Source: Gavia stellata (taxonomy: Eukaryota; Chordata; Aves; Gaviiformes; Gaviidae). Taken from it: a stretch of DNA of 64,000 bases. How positions within the stretch are numbered: position 1 is the stretch's first letter; each line of letters starts with the position of its first letter. The stretch spans positions 1,674,001 to 1,738,000 of the forward strand of contig NC_082600.1 of the NCBI RefSeq assembly GCF_030936135.1, given 5' to 3'. This document shows positions 32,301 through 44,300 of the stretch, one piece after another. The notes beneath the pieces were generated by a model that saw only the letters and a list, made by a program, of their open reading frames with translations, was not told the origin of the DNA and made no database searches. The position numbers and the translations under genes were made by a program.

Positions 32301-35300
32301 GCTGGACCCTTTCTGTTAGATGCCTAGCCAAATTTATTTGTGATATCTAAGATCCATTTAAGTAACAATATGCAAAAGAATCTTACCATGCTCAGATAAT
32401 CTATTCCACCATCTTCTACAGTAACATTTAGTTCCTGATCAACAAACTCACGTTGCCCACACCAGAAACTTAACGGTGGTTTAACAAGACGGCCACTACG
32501 AGTGTAAACTTTGTTTGAGGCATTCAATGTGGAATTCTGCTTTGGTGTTGTATCTACGAGAAAAAACAAGACATACAGTTTTGTCCCAAATATTGTATTG
32601 AAAATTCACCTTTGCAGACTTCACGAGCATTGGAGCAATACTGTGTTTAAACCAGCTCATTTGCACTGACTACATGGAAAATAGAAAACTTATCACCATA
32701 TTATGTTGCTCTTTTAAAAGCGTTCAGGTTAGAAATAATAATCTTCACAAATTATAAAATCTACTGTCGTGAACTTTTTTTTTTACTTTGTTTAGAAGGT
32801 GATAAATACTGTAAAAGTCATACAGGGAAGAAGAATGATAAAGAAAAGTTGTCACACTAAACAAATCCTAACTGTAACAAGAGAGGAAAAAAAAAAACAG
32901 GTTTTATAGTGTTTGCAAGAAAATCTGATTACAGTATTAACAAATAGTACAATGAGGTTTGCCCGAAGCCCTGTTGGAACCCATGACAAGGTATTAAAAA
33001 GAAGTCAAAGTTAAAACCAAAAGCTATTAGTGTCCATACCGAAGCTAGGATTGCATTACAAGACAAAGGAAAAGCAGGTGGATCAATAGGGTACGGCTTT
33101 ACAACCATTTCCTTTGGAAACGTAGCCAATGTAATGAATTTTTCCGCAATTCATTCCACCCATCCCAACTTGTTATCACTCTCTATGCCTCAACTGTGGC
33201 AAAAACATTAAGATGCCATAAAATAAACTTGCTCAAGGACTTGACATGACTTAAAAGTAACCCAGCTAAAAAAGGGGGAGGGCACTGCAGGGAGGAATCA
33301 CGAGGACAGAGCCTTGATAGAGGTGTTCAATCCCACAGGCGTCCCAGAAGGACCAAGAAGAGAGTACGTTACACAAAATAGCAACTGGAAAAAAAATAAG
33401 TCAAGTTTGCTGTCAGAATAAACAGCTCTGGAGTCATCGCTTTCCGCTACTTCAGGCCAAACCAGACTCCTGCTTCGTTCCCAGGGTTAACCCTCGGGAC
33501 AGCCCCTGAACACTTCTTGTAGCTGTGGTACATCAGCAAACCAGAAATTAAGAAACAAGTCAACGCTGTTGATCATTGCAATCTAAGTGAACACAGACAA
33601 AAAACTTCACCCAACTCGTTTGCTCCCTCTTCCATACAGCCTAATTAACAAGATACAAAAGAGAGATATTGCTGGGGAAAACAGCTCTCAAAAAAACCCA
33701 ACTGTTTTCTGGAGAAAAGGTTTATTAAATACCCACAAGTGTTTTCATCATTCTTCGGTAATACTTCATAGGTGGTGTTTCTGGTTTCAGGTTTCTTTAC
33801 ATCTCTTGCTGAGTCTCCTGCATTTTTCAACACATCCGTAGTCACCACTGAGTCACTTTCTTCATTTTCATCTTCACCAGTATTTTGTTTTCGTTCTTTC
33901 CTAATGATTTGGAGTTTAAGAAAAGAAACAATAAACATCTGAAGTAGTTGTCCTTTAACAACACATTAACTTATGTAAACTCGAAGTCTTCTCCTCACCT
34001 CAGCAAAAGCCTAACAGCATAGTGCAGCTGGACTCATACAGACACCGTGTGAGCCACTAAATCGGCAAAGCCCTTTGCTTCTCTTTACTCTAAGGCTATG
34101 TAAACAAGTGGAACAATGCCAAAGCAGTATAATGATGAGAGGTAAAAGGGTATCCTTCCAAAGCGGTGGCCAGTATTGGCCTGCAACATGGTCTTCTTGC
34201 ACACATCGACAATCTTTTATACTCCTCTAGTATAGTATTCTTAGAAAGAAAAATCTCAGTAAATACTTAAAAGAACATTGCAACAACACAGAATCTCTAA
34301 AGAAATTACCTTCTTCTTTCCTCAAGAAACTCCTCAACATATTCCTTCCACTTTTTGGAAAACCCATATGTAAATCTTTTGATGAAACGGTAGGGAAATC
34401 CTGTTTGAAACAAATCAAGAACTGAGCAATACTTTTAATCAGAAAGGGGAGAAATAATATCTGGTATAATCATGGTTTTGCAAGTACCTCAGAAGCTCAC
34501 TACATCTTTAAACACTAGAGAGAGACGGGTTTCCCCAGTGTAAGAGAAGGGCATACATACTTCACAGAAAAGTCAACCAAGGGGTCGTTAATTACAGACA
34601 TCAGTATCTGGAGACAGCATTCTCCTTTCCTGGGAGCCAGGAGCATAAGCTTTCCCCATCCATCTGGCTGGACTGGCACGCGGCTTCTCTGCAGTGCCGG
34701 AAGTCCCTCGGAGAGCCCGAGTTTTCGGGCTCCAGTTAGGTCTAAGCTGTTTGGGACTTACCATATCAAGGAAACTCCACTTGGAAGAAAACCTTATTTT
34801 GCTTTGATACAGAAGCTGTTCAATCGAGAGCACACAGACAGTTCACGAGGCTCAGACGAAGAACAACTGCATCAGGATCAGGTGCAGTCAAAGTATCTAG
34901 CAACAATATTAAAAACCTGTTCTTCAGCTAGTACAGCTACAACAGAATGACTCTAGTTTTGTTTCTGAAATCGGAAAAAAAACCTAAAACCAAGCATTGG
35001 TGCAAAGGTATAATGTAATCCTTTGTTGCAACAGAGAAGGGAAAAAGCATCGCTTGAGCTCCAGCCTTTCTGAGCAAAATGCGGGACACATAACACTCCC
35101 GTGGGTACTATCGTGTACCCTTCTCATTGACAGGATATAACCTGTGCAAGGGCCGGCGCACAACACTGAGCCACCGCTTGCCTGCTCATGAGGTCTAAAA
35201 ACCCAGCAGCGTCCCGCCTCTGACACTGAGACCACTGGAGTCATGGACTACTACAAGAAGGGTCTGCAACATGTGATTAGAAAACAAGCTTAAGTAGCAG

Positions 35301-38300
35301 CTTATTTATCTGAAATTCTGGGAAGCAGTGTCTCTTTACTGGAAAGCATTCAACAGGCACACAAATCAAAAAAAAAAAGTCACACCCACAAACTGTTAAT
35401 CCTGAGAGCTGAAAGGCCGTTAATGTCAGCCTGCACCAACAGCAACTGTTCCAGTAACTGAGCTCCTCCAGGAGAATGGGAAATGAGAAGGGGACTCTTT
35501 CATTAGTTTTAGTGTACAACCAAAGGTCCATCTAGCCCCAACCAGGGAAAGGCTACTACAGCAGAGGCTAAAGAAGAGTATAGAAGCAAGGCAAGTAATA
35601 CAGGAATACTCCCTCCAAGCAATCTCCCGACCTCCAACTGAGGAATCAACACTGATTTCTATGTGTTTAAAAACCCTGAAGGAATCTGTCTTCCAGGAAA
35701 TTGCTCAGTCTCCAGTTGAACTCATGTAAGACTTCAGCATCTACAAGATCCTGTGCAAGGATTTCCATAAATGAGATGCACGTAGCATGAAAAAATTTTT
35801 ATTTCCCCTCTACTAGTTGGTTTGGGTTTTTTTATTTCCTTTATTCTGTTATTGCAAGAGACTGCACACAGCTGATCTTTATTTACCATCTCTATCCCCT
35901 TTGCTATTTCATTAACCTCTCCCACACCTCCTCCCCAGTTTCCTGTTTTGCAGGCCAAAAAGTCTTAGCTTAGTTTGTCCTTTGCCCTATGAAAGCCTTT
36001 TCGTAACTTTAAACACGTCATTCTTCTCCACATATTTCCTACTTCTTCTGCATTCTTTTTGAGAGCAGGTTGTTGGGGTTTCTGCAGGGAGGGGGAAGGA
36101 AAGATGAGGAGTTGTACTCAGTCTTCAAGATGTTCATGTATCATACAGGTTTTACAGCCGACAGCAGTCTTTTTTTTCTTCCGTTCATTTTCAACATTCA
36201 GATTGTTTAACTGCTAGTGAGCATTAAGCTGGCCTCTTAATGGAACCACCCATCCAAAAACCCAAACCTTGCTCCTCAGTTTTTACAGTGAACGGAGAGT
36301 CTTACAGTCATACATCATCATATGCTATCATATGGGGGTTGGACTAGCTGATCTTTAAAGGTCTCTCCCAAACCAAACTATGAAGCCATCCTGTGATATA
36401 TGTAACAATATGCTTTCCCTTACCGCCACATGCATCATTGTACATTTACGAAGACTGAATGTCATTATTTCAATGCCCATTCTGAAGCTCTTTTGACATG
36501 CTTTGTGGCCAGCATTCACCCTTACCATCCAGAGCAACTTAGCAACATCAGACTACAGCTGCTGCTCCCCAACTCATGTTCTTTTCCACAAAGTTTAGGA
36601 ATCTGCTTAACAGCCCATGCCATTATGGGATTCTTTTTATTCCTCTTATTTTCTACTGATACTTAAACCCAGAGAAGCTCCTCCTCCTTACCACATAACT
36701 ACTTTGTGTCCTTAAAAATCTTCCCAAGAGCCTTTCTAGAAGCCCAAAGTCTAGGGGCCCCACCAAAGAAGTCTTACACCACTGTGAGGCATTACTTCGT
36801 ATATAATAGCACTGTAGATACCTTCCCCCATACCTCACTATCTGTACATCCACCGATCCCACTCAGTATTACAGTGTCTATTGGTTTACCTTATATGAAT
36901 GACAAACTCCACTTTCATTAATTTCAAGGACTTGAGAAACAACTTTCTTAAAAAGCTTTGCATCAGCCACCTTTCAGGCCCGTAGGTATCAAAGCAGTTT
37001 TTTTGCGAGATGTCACATGCTAGTTATTTCCACTTGGAGTATCGGTACACATCAATCAAATATTTCCCACAGGCAAGCAGTTCTGTGCCGGTGCAGCGTT
37101 GTTCACAAACTGGTGGTGCCACTGCTGACAGTCCCAGCCATTCCTGGCTGCCAGTACCACGGGTTTAGGGAAATCCTCAGGTTAGGCATTTCTTCTCCTC
37201 TCTACCTACATTACCTTGTCCTTAACTTCTCTTTTGATTCATGTATCAATATTGAATCTGTTCAGGGTATTTCCTGGGTATTTTCCACACCAACTCTATG
37301 ATAGCTTTTGGGTGTTTGGGGATGTTGGGAGGCGAGGGGGAAGCTGAGAAGGAAGGTCGTTTTGCCGTAAGTGCTGAGTCCGAAGATCAGAGGAATTGAC
37401 CCAGCACAGTCCATTAACTCTTAGGCTTAGGAAAGCTCTATAGTACTTGAGCCACTCTGCTCAGAAGTCTCTTACTGTCACTTTTCTTTCTCAGAGTATT
37501 AAAATAAAAACAAATACAAGTATTTAGCAGAGGAACTAATAAAAAAAAAATTTATTAAGTCAGAGAGCAGCCGAGTCAGGTATTTATCAGATTGCATCTC
37601 AGTACTGTAAATGAGAAGAAAACATTAAAGCCACAGACATATCTTTGGATGCCTCGTGCTGGGCCTGAGAGAGCAAAGAGTGCATATATGCTCCTTTCAA
37701 AAGAGTGTGATCATGCACACAAGGCACGTCTGTATTAAAGGAAGCATTTATTCCGTCTATGCCACAGATGATCTTTACGTTCCTAGAGCTGCCTGTAAGC
37801 ACTAACATGGCAGTTCATGTACTAGTGAACACAACAGAGGATGCACGTGAAGCAAGAAAAGTAGAATAAAGCCTAGCCTAACTTTAACTTTGTGGGTAAA
37901 TTAAATCTCCTTTAAAATTCCACATGCTTCAAAACAATCTGAAGCAGGAACTTTTGCTGGATTTGATATAACATACCACTTCGACCACTTCACTAAATTA
38001 CAAAGCACTGGCACCATAACTAGTCTGTCTCCAGAAATGCCACGTAGTGTTGCAGAGCTAGTGGTTAATCACTGAATATTAAGTCACAAATAGAATGCGA
38101 ACACCAGAGTAATTTCAGTAGTGTAAAAACAATCCCCATTTGAATGTCTTAGCACTGCTTAAATGCCAAAACATTGACCAAAATTACGTAAAAGCAATTT
38201 TAGCAAAACCCAGGTTCTTTAAATAACATACCCATTGGCCAGCTTCATGATCTGAAAGCCCTCTCTGTAAGTGCAGCACCCTAAAAATGCCAGCTACAAT

Positions 38301-41300
38301 TAACATTAGATAGTACTTAGAAATCTGATGCGGGAGGCACTTCCCAGTATGTGCTGAGTACCTACCGAGCCCAATTAGCAGGAGAAGACAAAACATTCAC
38401 TTCAGCAGTATGTTCAATCATAAATCTAAAGCCCTTCTCAGTTTGTAATGTTACATTAAGAATCATCTTCTTACCTTCTTTTCTCATTGAAGCCGAATCT
38501 ATATTTCCTTGTAGCAAGTAGATACTGCCAGACGATGTTTTAACTTTGTTGTGTGCTACGCGTTCCATAATTGCATTACTATGCCAAGACAGATCTTTCA
38601 TATCTCTAAGAAAAGACAGATAACGTGAAGAACAGAAACAAAACATCATTTTCACAGAAGGAGGAATTTAAAACTACAATATTGATATTCCATATGAGAC
38701 TGGCATTGTTACATATTTTATGATCAATATAGACACTGGCAGGATGTGCTAGGTTTTCTTTTCTTAGCTTGGAAATAACAGTTCTGGCCTTGTCTAATAC
38801 TTGGACAGGAGACAAAGTGAACATGTCAGCTACTGCAAACGTTAGTCACAGAACATTAGCTTGACATTAGGCTGCAGAAACAAAATGGACTACAGGACTC
38901 CATCCAGCTCATTATTGCAGCGATACCATTATGCACGTTAGAAAAGTACCATTATACAGGTCAAATGTATGTTTTCCCCAGGATTATTATATTTATTTCT
39001 GACCTTCCCGTTTAAAGACAGGAACAACGGAAGAAGGAGCCCTAATATGTGCAAAAATTAGAGTTTTTAAGAAATTAAGGGACTTCTCCACAAGAAATAG
39101 AAAACAGACCCAAGCATTAAAGTAGAAAATCTACAGAATGTTGGGGAGTTTTCTGGTTTTGCTTTTTTGGGTTTTTTTAAATATACTTTTACAACAGTAA
39201 CCAACAGATCAAACTACAGAACAATATTGAGGACTGAAACCCAAGATGACAGTGAAAACATTCAACTGTATAAGTCGTCACAAAATATTAACAGAGGTCA
39301 ATTCAGAGGGTCTAGAAAGCAAATCAAATATACCATGTGTAAGCAACGTGTATCAGATACACACCAACACAACTGCAAAGAGAATATGCTGCTAGTAGTG
39401 AAGGGTGCAAAGCGAGAGGGACCAGTTGTTTTCATACAGCCATGAAACAAAGATCAATTCCTACTAAAAATCCCACCACAGAACATGAAGCCTCCTGACA
39501 TCTCTCAGTAAGCATACTGAATTACTTCCTTTCACAGCGCTGCTGCTGTTGAGAGAGGTTCTGAGTTTGCAGTAGATAAGTAACTGTGTTGGGTAGTTGC
39601 TAACTACAGATAGAGTAGAATACTCTTCTCCAAGGGTCTATTTTCACAATGTCTTCAAACAACTTTATTGCAAGCTAAATCTCTCCGTTGTTCTGACATT
39701 CGTTTTCCTGATCTTACAGCTATTTGAATACAATCTGACCAAAAACATAACAAAAAACCCACCACAGAGTCAGTTTTCAGGTGAATCAGCTACTGCCATA
39801 GCTCGCCATATAGCTGTAGGAGTAATAGTGCCATCACAAATGATATGGCAGGAACATACGGATGATGGCAGTCTGCACCAAGTTGAACTGCTTCCAACAG
39901 GTACCAAGGTACTCCAAGAATACAAGTCTCAAAGCTACAGCTATTCAGACAGGCAATGATGGCATAGCCTTTCTAGCTCAGATGCTGAAAGCCCACCAAC
40001 ATGTTTTACATTGCATTTAAATCAGAAAACTTTTTCTTACTTCCGTTTTCCTTCAACACATATTGCAGTGTTTCCATCCATCACTTTAATTCTCCAGCTG
40101 GTTAGGCAGACATTCTTCTGTTACAAAAAAAACCCAACAAAAACCCACATCATTTTTAAATTAGACTAAGCTATGCAACATCACCAAGGCATTAGCAAAG
40201 TGGACATTAACTGCTGTATAACTTGAGAAGATATTTAGGCACCATCCTCCAGACCAGAAAAATTAAAAACAACCATTATACACATAAATGTTAGAGCATA
40301 AGCAAGCTGGAGTCTAATGCACAAGTGAAGACAGGAATTTAAATTACAGAAACTTTTGAGTAATTTAATGCTGACTTTCAGAAGGCAAAGTCATTGGCCA
40401 AGTCCTCTAGCAAATCCAAAAAGCTCCTCACAAAAAATACCAACACTATGCCATACCTCTTACACTTTCTCATCTACCTTTCATTACCGTTCAGAAAAAA
40501 GTTACCCATGAAAAAAATAAAGTTGCATTTATTAGCTACGTTATTGCTGAAATTTAGACAGTATTAAAATGGCTATATCTGATATTGGAAATGACTGACA
40601 CACATACAGCTGCAGTACCTTCAATTTGCATTAAACAGGCAGCAAGCCGGCTGCACTTGAGTTGCAGTTTGGAAAACTGTGTGTGAAACATACGACTTTT
40701 GTTTTAAAAAACAGCTTCTTGGAAAACGATTTTTTAACATCTGAAACTATCACTATTTCTTCTCACAACTTCAGTTAATAAACTCCAGATCTTTTCTTTA
40801 ATGATGTTTGCCTTTTGACCATCAGCCTTGACCTCACTGAAGATCTTACCAACGATTTAACCCTGACTGAGGAAAAATACCTGACACAAACAGCCAGCAC
40901 CTCCTCGGTGCTCAAATCTGTAGTGTCTAATAACAATGTCTCTATTCAGCATCTTCTACTCAGCTACAAATCTTTAATATTAACAGATAACTGTTCCTTA
41001 TCTACAAAGCTCATCATAAAGGTAACTTTTTTTTTAAATACAGGAAAACATATCAAACATGCTTGACAATAGTGAAGGAGAACGAAACAATTAACTTGCT
41101 TAACTTGAAGAGGACTGCAATCCCACAGATCTCTCCAGGGAACAAAGGAAACTCCACCCTTGGGAAGGTAAGCTTCCACCAGTTTCCTAGGCTAATCCCT
41201 GAGGAATACAGCACACTTCAAAATACACCACTTTCCTCAAAATTGATTCAAAAGTTTTAAATACTGCCAAGCATGTATTGAATTGAAAATAAGATCTGCA

Positions 41301-44300
41301 AACTAGTCTCCTAGGAAAAAGTTCTTGTCCCACTTAATTCAACAGAAGTTTGGATATTCTGTAGGAAAGCCAAGACTTTTCCCTCACTATCAGCTGTACA
41401 GATTCAGTTAACTTCAGAACCATTCCTAGCCCCCAGCTAGGAAAGATCTCTTCTCCTTGGCTTTGCACAGACAGCCAAGAGCTGGATTGGCCAGTGATTT
41501 GTTTCATGTCCATCATATGAAGACATGGCCATTAACATATTAAAGACATGACGTAGGAGGCTCCTTCAGGTAGAGAACTCTTTCAGCCCATACCGTGGCT
41601 TGTGAATACTAAACCAAATGGCCTTCTTTTATACAAAAAAAACTACACCAAAAAACCCACTGAACATTGCCATCTTAGAGTACAGGGAAAAAAGAAATCC
41701 TTTTGATGGGAAAGTGTTTACCAGTACAATCTAATAAAATAATAGTTCATTCTCTTCCAAGTGCTCATTACTTTTTACAAGAAAAAAAATAAATAAATCG
41801 CAACTATGAGCTACAGGCAGCCCACAGGAATATATTAGTTGCCCTGAAGTATTCAGTTCTCCTACCTCTTTGTCTGCTTTGCCAGCAACTTGATCTGTAT
41901 GAGGTTTATCCAAAGGGACCTTCCAGCCTTCTTTCGGCTTTTGCTTCCTTGGAATGTGGACTTTGGGAGAAGAGAGCATAATGCTACATAAGCACTGTGA
42001 GGGCTTTTGAGAATTAGTCTCCAGTATCTTTTCTACTCCATGAGCAGCTTGCTTATTATTTGGCTGTAACTCTCTTCTCTCTTGATGAAGTTCAGCACGT
42101 TTTGCTTCTCCATTTCCCCACCTTTCTTCTAACTGATCCCCATTTTTAAAAGGGGCAGAGTTAAAATCCACAGAACTAGTCAATGTATTTTGAGACATTT
42201 CATCATCAGCATCCATTGATTCCATAAGGAAATTATCCTGATCATCCTTATCAGTGGCCACATACTCTGCAGGATCATTCCTGAGCTGCTCAGCAAAAGC
42301 AGATTTGACTAACGGCTTTTCTGTAGTTGTGGGAGGAGGAATGTTCTGCTTGATTGGGTTTGAAGGTGTTGGATCTGCCCATTAAAAAAAGGAACAACAA
42401 AGAAATTAGTGATATTTGAGAACTAATAATAATACACTCATAAAGTTAGCTCTGTTTTTAGTAAGAGGAGGTTGTATTGATTAGCATTACAATTGTGAAA
42501 GCACTGCCTATATCAATTGTTAAGGCTAACAGCAAGCCATTCTTTGAATTTGTTCGAACTAGCTTTTCCTCACCACCAGATCAATACCACTGCTGTTAAA
42601 GACTTCTAGATATCCCACTTTCCCCCAAAACCAAGCTAATACACACCGTATCCAGTAATAGTATATCTTTACCATTCTTCCTATCTTTTCTTTAATGAAT
42701 CCTCCTTGCAGAGAAAAAAAAAAAATATCTGTTTTCATAAAAACCAAAATCTCAAATATTTCTATCTTTCCAGACTTCAAGACCTGGACTTCTAGCCACG
42801 CTGGGAGCTACAAGCATTGGGTTTTGAGTTTTCAGATAAATTAAGTTCAGTTTTCAAGTTCAATACTACTAAGGCTTTAGCACGCATCATTTTCTTCATC
42901 TGCATTTTCAAAACCGAATTACAGGACAGAAGCACATGCAGGGTTGCTATCAAGTAACAACGTGGAAAAAAACAAATACAAGAGAATTTCCTACGCAACC
43001 AAACCTTTTCTCTTTACGTATTAAAAGCTAGGAGAGAAGGAAAAAAAAAAAGAGCCAGCAAGTAAGAGATTTAGGATTTTTCCACCAAGTTTCCCATTCA
43101 AATGACAAAGTGTTACACTTAGTCTCTAAAGAACTCTTAACCACACCAGGAGCCTGAAGGTGGATGGCTTTGTCAGAGATAGTGCACTCAAATGGACGAA
43201 TGATGTCAAGCTTCAAGGTCAGAAGCCCACAGCCCTGAACCATAGTTAAACCAAGTCTAATGCCATCTCCAGGTTTGAAAAGGCAGATTTGCAGGTTTCT
43301 TCCTGCATTTTCCACTGCACGCAGACTACAAAGGAAGAAGAATGATACTCTGCCAAAGCATGAGAAAGATTGTAAACCAGAACAGAAACCCTGAAGTCTA
43401 GGAAGTTTTTGAAGTGTCTTTAGGAGCAATACCAAGTACCTTTTTGCTGCTGCTGCAATTTCTGCTTTACACGCAAGAAGAACTTCTGAGGGGATTCCAA
43501 TACAAAAGGGTCTACGGCTAGCGCTTTCGTGGTTTGGTTCTCAGGAATCCGAGTGCAAAGTAATTCTGGAAAATAATAATACAAAAAAAAATTCTTTTAA
43601 CTTGGGCAAGAAAAACATTTTAACGTGGAAGGCAGGGGAAGCAAGGTACATACTTCGTAAGATACTAAACTCCACTACACAACAATATGCTTTCTTTTCT
43701 CTCCCAAGATGGATGGCAATAAGACCTTTGCCTTTTCATCAGGGGGTTAGCTGCTATGTTGCCTCAGCTGCAGGTGAGGAACACCCTCAGGTGTGTGTAT
43801 GCATGTCTGGATGTAACCCAACCCACAGGAATCAAGAGGGGTTTGGAGGTGCCTACAAATGGGGTGTGTTTCACTGTATTGAAGTCTAACAAGTAGCACC
43901 AATACTAACCCCTTTTGATATTCGATCAAAAGTCATTATCGATTTGTGATGTGATGATGCAAGGGCAAAAATACACCTTTTGGAAATCTGTTGTTAAAAA
44001 GGAAATAAAATTTCAGGAGCTTTCACTTTTAATAAAAATCTTAGAATCATGGAATGGTTTGGATTGGAAGGGACCTTTAAAGGCCATCTAGTCCAACCCC
44101 CCTGCCATGAGCAGGGACATCTTCAACCAGACCAGGTTGCTCAGAGCTCCGTCCAACCTGACCTGGAATGGTTCCAGGAATGGGGCATCTCCCACCTCCC
44201 TGGGCAACCTGGGCCAGGGTTTCACCACCATCAGCGTAAAAAATGTCTTCCTTATATCTAGTCTGAATCTGCCCTCTTGTAGTTTAAAACCATCACCCCT

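Larger units (their letters stand above)
34401..38474 (-). other. MIS18BP1: MIS18BP1 intron 5 with CR1 relics
   Basis: A 4.1 kb intron. It contains an old CR1-like segment near 35640-36060 and a CR1 3' tail on the + strand near 36325-36405. No other gene-like content is supported. Confidence 0.7.

Noticed and set aside
43028..43435. 135-codon - strand frame next to MIS18BP1 exon 2
   Set aside because: It lies just past the exon 2 donor (43439-43438) and is intronic.
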